Part shown: positions 60,631-64,000 of the stretch, piece after piece
How the letters are laid out: each line of letters opens with the position of its first letter
How positions within the stretch are numbered: the first letter of the stretch is position 1
Assembly (NCBI RefSeq): GCF_026340655.1
Contig: NZ_JAPEOZ010000001.1
Coordinates: 3,720,001 to 3,784,000 of the forward strand
From: Streptomyces sp. NBC_01275
GTDB taxonomy: Bacteria; Actinomycetota; Actinomycetes; Streptomycetales; Streptomycetaceae
Direction: 5' to 3'
Length of the DNA stretch: 64,000 nt
Translations under genes and position numbers: made by a program
The notes under the pieces: generated by a model
Told to the model about the DNA's origin: nothing
Databases searched by the model: none
Seen by the model: only the letters and a program-made list of their open reading frames with translations

Positions 60631-61258
60631 CCTTGATCGCCTCGGCGGTCGCCCGCGCCAGCGCGCCCAGATACCCCTTGGGCAGCTTCGGACTGCGGAT
60701 CACCACCGAACGCCAGTAAAGCGGACCCGAGATCAGATCGAGCGCCAGCTCGTCGTCCAGTCCCCCGCGAACCTCGCCGCGCAGCTCCGCCGCCGCCACG
60801 ATCTTCAGCGCGACCCCCTCCTGCCCCTCCCGCAGCGCCTTCTGCAGCGCCTCGGCGATCTCGGGGTTGCGGGCCGCCTCGGCCTGCAGGTCGGGGATGA
60901 TCTGCGAGGCCACGGGGTGGCGCAGCGCCCGGGACGTCACCTCGTACAGCACCCGCAGATCGCCCTCCAGGCTGCCCGTCTCCGGGGCTGGCAGGCCCTG
61001 CACGGCGATCGCCGAGACGATGTCGAGGACCAGGTGCAGTTTGGAGCGCCAGCGCCGGTAGACCGCGGTCTTGCCCACGCCGGCGCGCCGGGCGATGCCC
61101 TCGATGGACATCCGCGCATAGCCGACGGTCGCGAGCTCCTCGAAGACGGCCGCCCGAATGGCTTCCGTCACATCCTCACGGAGCACGGCCGCTCCGGCGG
61201 GGGCCCGGCGGCGCGGCCGCACCTGGGACCCGTCGGCGTTCGTCGCGTTCGTCGTCAT
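60623..61258 (-). CDS. TetR-family transcriptional regulator
   Basis: 211 residues from ATG 61258 (MTTNATNADGSQV); ATG 61270 is possible. The helix-turn-helix is IEGIARRAGVGKTAVYRRWR. The C-terminal domain is of the type seen in actinobacterial TetR proteins with the GPLYWRSV motif (TetR_C_11-like). It is divergent from the TagGH-type exporter operon, with two 25-bp near-identical operators between, so it most probably represses that exporter and itself. The ligand is unknown. The stop lies in a 20-bp tandem repeat. Confidence 0.9.
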   Translation of the reverse strand: MTTNATNADGSQVRPRRRAPAGAAVLREDVTEAIRAAVFEELATVGYARMSIEGIARRAGVGKTAVYRRWRSKLHLVLDIVSAIAVQGLPAPETGSLEGDLRVLYEVTSRALRHPVASQIIPDLQAEAARNPEIAEALQKALREGQEGVALKIVAAAELRGEVRGGLDDELALDLISGPLYWRSVVIRSPKLPKGYLGALARATAEAIKAL

Positions 61259-61279
61259 ACGAACCAGCATAGGGCGTTA

Positions 61280-61304
61280 CGACGAAACGGTTGCGTTCCG
61301 ACGT
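61280..61304. promoter_or_regulatory. TetR operator candidate 1
   Basis: A 25-bp element with core GAAACG-GTTG-CGTTCC (61284-61299), an imperfect palindrome. It matches element 2 at 21 of 25 positions. It lies 22 bp upstream of the tetR ATG. Confidence 0.65.
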
Positions 61305-61327
61305 CGATTCGGCCTACGCTCACGTTG

Positions 61328-61352
61328 CGACGATACGGTCCCGTCCCGACGT
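61328..61352. promoter_or_regulatory. TetR operator candidate 2
   Basis: The second 25-bp copy starts exactly 48 bp after the first. Two 13-bp direct repeats of CGTAAG(A/G)AAACGT (61350-61362 and 61372-61384, 22 bp apart) follow, on the side of the exporter operon. Confidence 0.65.
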
Positions 61353-61446
61353 AAGAAAACGTGAAGAGAAGCGTAAGGAAACGTCGGACGACGGCGGCGC
61401 GAGCCGCCGTACCCGCACCCCCTCCCCCCGAGTGAAAGCAGCGGAT

Positions 61447-62364
61447 GTGAGCCAGGTACTCCACACACCGCCCAGGACACAGGCCGTACCCCACGACGAC
61501 CTCGCGGCTCTCGCCGCCCGTCACGGCCTCGCGGTCAGCGGTGCCCGCCCCTCCCTGCCCCAGTACATCCGCCAGCTGTGGGCGCGCCGCCACTTCATCA
61601 CCGCCTTCGCCACCGCCAAGCTGACCTCGCAGTACAGCGACGCGAAGCTGGGCCAGGTCTGGCAGGTGATGACCCCACTGCTGAACGCGGCGGTGTACTA
61701 CTTCATCTTCGGCGTGCTGCTGCAGACCAAGAAAGGCGTGCCGGACTACATCCCCTTCCTGGTTACGGGCGTGTTCGTCTGGACGTTCACCCAGAGCTCC
61801 ATCATGTCGGGCACCCGGGCCATCGCCGGCAACCTCGGCCTGGTGCGGGCCCTGCACTTCCCGCGGGCCGCGCTGCCGATCTCGTACTGCCTGCAACAGC
61901 TCCAGCAACTGCTGTTCTCGATGGCCGCCCTGCTGATCATCCTGTTCGTCATGGGCGTGCCGCCGGCGCTCTCCTGGGTGCTGGTGATCCCCGCCCTGGT
62001 GCTGCAGTTCATCTTCAACGCGGGTGTGTCGATGATCCTGGCCCGGGCCGGGGCGAAGACCCCGGACATCGCGCAGCTGATGCCGTTCGTCCTGCGCACC
62101 TGGATGTACCTGTCCGGCGTGATGTGGAGCATCGACAAGCTGCTCAGCAAGCACACCGGCCTGCCGTCCTGGGTCGTCGACGTGCTGCGCGCCAACCCGG
62201 CCGCCGTCTACATCGACCTGATGCGCTTCGCGCTGATCGACAGCTTCCACGCGAGCCAGCTGCCGCCCCACGTATGGCTGGTCGCGACCGGCTGGGCACT
62301 GCTCGCGGGCGTCGGCGGCTTCATCTACTTCTGGAAGGCTGAGGAGACGTACGGCCGTGGCTGA
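61447..62364 (+). CDS. ABC-2 type polysaccharide/teichoic acid exporter permease (TagG/Wzm-like)
   Basis: 305 residues from GTG 61447 (VSQVLHTPPRTQ); GTG 61432 is an alternative. After a ~50-residue cytoplasmic head (LWARRHFITAFATAKLTSQY) come six helices of the ABC-2 fold, with SDAKLGQVWQVMTPLLNAAV and WMYLSGVMWSIDKLL. It exports lipid-linked glycopolymer across the membrane with the ATPase encoded next, whose start overlaps by 8 bp. Its position beside GT2-TagF genes supports a wall teichoic acid-like substrate. It is regulated probably by the divergent TetR. Confidence 0.9.
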   Translation: MSQVLHTPPRTQAVPHDDLAALAARHGLAVSGARPSLPQYIRQLWARRHFITAFATAKLTSQYSDAKLGQVWQVMTPLLNAAVYYFIFGVLLQTKKGVPDYIPFLVTGVFVWTFTQSSIMSGTRAIAGNLGLVRALHFPRAALPISYCLQQLQQLLFSMAALLIILFVMGVPPALSWVLVIPALVLQFIFNAGVSMILARAGAKTPDIAQLMPFVLRTWMYLSGVMWSIDKLLSKHTGLPSWVVDVLRANPAAVYIDLMRFALIDSFHASQLPPHVWLVATGWALLAGVGGFIYFWKAEETYGRG

Positions 62365-63223
62365 CAACACGATCCACCCCGAGCCCTTCGCGTACGACGG
62401 CGAGCGGGCCCCCACCGTCATCGCCGACGGCGTCGACATCGTCTACCGGGTCAACGGCACCGGCGGCGGCCGCGGCAGCGCCACCGCCGCCCTCAACCGC
62501 ATCCTGCGCCGCAAACAGACCGAGAAGGCGGCGGGCACCCGGCTGGTGCACGCCGTGAAGAACGTCTCGTTCGTGGCGTACAAGGGCGAGGCGATCGGCC
62601 TGATCGGCTCCAACGGCTCCGGCAAGTCGACGCTGCTCAAGGCAGTCGCGGGCCTGCTGCCGGTGGAGAACGGCAGGATCTACACCGACGGCCAGCCCTC
62701 CCTCCTCGGCGTCAACGCGGCCCTGATGGGCGACCTGACCGGCGAGCGCAACGTCTACCTCGGCGGTCTGGCGATGGGCATGTCCCGGGAGCAGATCAAG
62801 GAGCGCTACCAGCAGATCGTGGAGTTCTCCGGCATCAACGACAAGGGCGACTTCATCTCCCTGCCCATGCGCACCTACTCCTCCGGCATGGGCTCCCGCC
62901 TGCGGTTCTCCATCGCCGCCGCCAAGGACCACGACGTCCTCCTCATCGACGAGGCCCTCGCCACCGGCGACGCGCAGTTCCGGCGACGCTCGGCGGACCG
63001 GATCCGCGAGATGCGCGAGCACGCGGGCACCGTCTTCCTGGTCAGCCACAGCAACAGCTCGATCCGCGAGACCTGCGAGCGGGTGATCTGGCTGGAACGC
63101 GGCGAGCTGAAGATGGACGGCCCCACCGAGGACGTCATGCAGGAGTACGAGGCCTTCACCGGGGACGGCAAGGCCAAGAAGAAGCCCGCCCCGAAGCCGA
63201 AGCCGGTCGCGGCGACCGCGTAA
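62357..63223 (+). CDS. ABC polysaccharide/teichoic acid exporter ATPase (TagH/Wzt-like)
   Basis: 288 residues from GTG 62357. Walker A is GSNGSGKST, the signature YSSGMGSRLRFS (as in Wzt/TagH, without LSGGQ), Walker B VLLIDEALATGD and the H-loop LVSHSNSS. The N-terminal ~60 residues before the nucleotide-binding fold are typical of TagH. The C-terminus is a short Lys/Pro/Ala tail, with no carbohydrate-binding domain as in long Wzt. It powers the upstream permease. The stop TAA is inside a 29-bp tandem duplication, and a perfect terminator follows. Confidence 0.92.
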   Translation: MADNTIHPEPFAYDGERAPTVIADGVDIVYRVNGTGGGRGSATAALNRILRRKQTEKAAGTRLVHAVKNVSFVAYKGEAIGLIGSNGSGKSTLLKAVAGLLPVENGRIYTDGQPSLLGVNAALMGDLTGERNVYLGGLAMGMSREQIKERYQQIVEFSGINDKGDFISLPMRTYSSGMGSRLRFSIAAAKDHDVLLIDEALATGDAQFRRRSADRIREMREHAGTVFLVSHSNSSIRETCERVIWLERGELKMDGPTEDVMQEYEAFTGDGKAKKKPAPKPKPVAATA

Positions 63224-63270
63224 CGGACGGCGGCACAGCGCCGACCGGGCAACGGACGGCGGCACAGCGC
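63213..63270. repeat. 29-bp tandem duplication across the exporter ATPase stop codon
   Basis: Units 63213-63241 and 63242-63270 differ at only two bases. One of them turns the stop TAA (63221-63223) into CAA in the second copy. Confidence 0.93.
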
Positions 63271-63284
63271 ACGGCGCACCAGCG

Positions 63285-63326
63285 CGAAGGAGGGGCGCCC
63301 CGAAGACCCGGGGCGCCCCTCCTTCG
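63285..63326. terminator. Bidirectional terminator between exporter ATPase and glutamate dehydrogenase
   Basis: A perfect 18-bp stem (CGAAGGAGGGGCGCCCCG with its complement) and a 6-nt loop, between convergent genes. Confidence 0.88.
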
Positions 63327-63335
63327 CATCCGCAC

Positions 63336-64000
63336 CTACGAATGCGTCCGCAGCAGCGTGCGCATCGTGCGCATCGCCACCGACAGGTTGGCCAGGTCGA
63401 ACGTCTCCGAGCCCTGGATCTCCTCCAGGGTGGTGCGCGCCCGGCCCAGGATCGCCGCGTTCTTCTCCTCCCACGCCTTGAAGCGCTGCTCGGGCGTCGA
63501 GCTGCCGTTGCCGACGGCCAGGACGTCCGCGGTCAGCGCCGCGTGGGCCGCGTACAGGTCCTCGCGGATCGAGGCGCGGGCCATGGACTGCCAGCGGTCG
63601 GCGCGCGGCAGATCGATGATGCGGTCCATGAGCTGGGTGATGTGCAGCCGGTCGGCGAGGTCGTAGGAGATCTCGGCCACGTCCAGCGGGTCACGGCCCA
63701 TGCGGTCGGCCACCGAGACGATGTCCAGCGCCGGGAACGCCGAGGAGAACCCGGCCACCCGGGTGGCCAGCTCGTCCGGGACCCCGGCCTCGGTCAGCTC
63801 GTCGTAGATCTTCTGCCACCACTCGAGGTCCGCGCCGCGCAGCAGCTTCGTCAGCTGCGACCAGACCTGCTCGACGCGCTCGGCGAAGAACTCGACGGTC
63901 TCGGCGAGCTGCAGCGGCTGCGGCCGGTTGTTCAGCAGCCAGCGCGTGCCGCGCTCGACGAGCCGCCGCGAATGCAGCCGGATACGGGTCTGCACGCCGG
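63336..64000 (-). CDS. gdh: NAD-specific glutamate dehydrogenase (large type), C-terminal part
   Basis: Only the last ~221 codons are visible; the gene continues beyond the right edge. The sequence is a helical C-terminal domain (RLVERGTRWLLNNRPQPLQL, DLADRLHITQLMDRIIDLPR, RWQSMARASIREDLYAAHAA) characteristic of the ~180-kDa NAD-glutamate dehydrogenases of Streptomyces and proteobacteria. These oxidise glutamate to 2-oxoglutarate. The catalytic domain is not in the window. It ends LRTHS at TAG 63336-63338, ahead of a shared terminator. Confidence 0.85.
   Translation of the reverse strand, partial: GVQTRIRLHSRRLVERGTRWLLNNRPQPLQLAETVEFFAERVEQVWSQLTKLLRGADLEWWQKIYDELTEAGVPDELATRVAGFSSAFPALDIVSVADRMGRDPLDVAEISYDLADRLHITQLMDRIIDLPRADRWQSMARASIREDLYAAHAALTADVLAVGNGSSTPEQRFKAWEEKNAAILGRARTTLEEIQGSETFDLANLSVAMRTMRTLLRTHS

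Overview
The window is chromosomal DNA of a Streptomyces (high-GC actinomycete). The evidence is the very high GC content with third-position GC bias, frequent GTG/TTG starts, GGAGG-type ribosome sites, Streptomyces-type genes (matAB, pkaA/pkaB, sigU/rsuA, an NnaR-type HemD/OmpR fusion) and a gene order that, from memory, matches the murA-to-NAD-glutamate-dehydrogenase stretch of the S. coelicolor core. I see no insertion sequence, prophage, tRNA or CRISPR array. It looks like core chromosome with a few accessory or sugar-use cassettes.

Layout. 1-4.0 kb: partial yqgE, murA (peptidoglycan), hupA (HU), ACT-domain malic enzyme. 4.0-9.3 kb: a strongly supported structured RNA on the minus strand, the HelD/HelR-type RNA-polymerase motor ATPase, the sigU/rsuA ECF sigma/anti-sigma pair and a CGNR zinc-finger regulator. 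9.5-12.4 kb: nitrate module (nnaR, narK). 12.6-17.7 kb: extracellular polysaccharide module (matA, matB and an ATGA-coupled acyltransferase-3 protein). 17.8-20.1 kb: LysR/MFS divergent pair. 20.1-26.7 kb: alpha-xyloside uptake operon (binding protein, two permeases, YicI-like GH31, LacI repressor) with regularly spaced palindromic operators. 26.7-33.7 kb: ssrA (tmRNA), smpB, S41 protease, ftsX, ftsE, a small zinc-ribbon membrane protein, an LAETG sortase substrate with 15 hexapeptide repeats, and prfB. 33.8-40.8 kb: kinases pkaB and pkaA and an FHA/FtsK-like (EssC-like) protein with an abnormal Walker A. 41-44.6 kb: second sugar ABC operon; one permease carries a beta-sandwich-like insert. 44.8-63.2 kb: cell-wall glycopolymer region with three tandem GT2-TagF fusion paralogues, several polytopic GT-C-like proteins, ohr/ohrR, galE, an orphan response regulator, a TetR with paired operators and the TagGH/Wzm-Wzt exporter. 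The window ends in the C-terminus of NAD-glutamate dehydrogenase.

How the parts fit. Many genes serve the cell envelope: precursor synthesis (murA), PNAG-like polymer (mat genes), teichoic-acid-like backbone polymerases with their exporter, a sortase substrate, FtsEX, and eukaryotic-type kinases. Neither sugar ABC operon encodes an ATPase, which fits use of a shared MsiK-type ATPase. Trans-translation and translation termination genes (ssrA, smpB, prfB) cluster with ftsEX as in many bacteria.

The most unusual signals are: (i) a 17-bp closing helix whose three wobble pairs are possible only on the minus strand, followed at once by a terminator, between helR and the malic enzyme gene; (ii) short tandem duplications that contain the stop codon at the 3' end of at least eight genes; (iii) a His/Gln exchange in the TagF catalytic motif of one paralogue; (iv) a permease with an inserted extracytoplasmic domain; (v) operator arrays with exact spacing for the LacI and TetR regulators.
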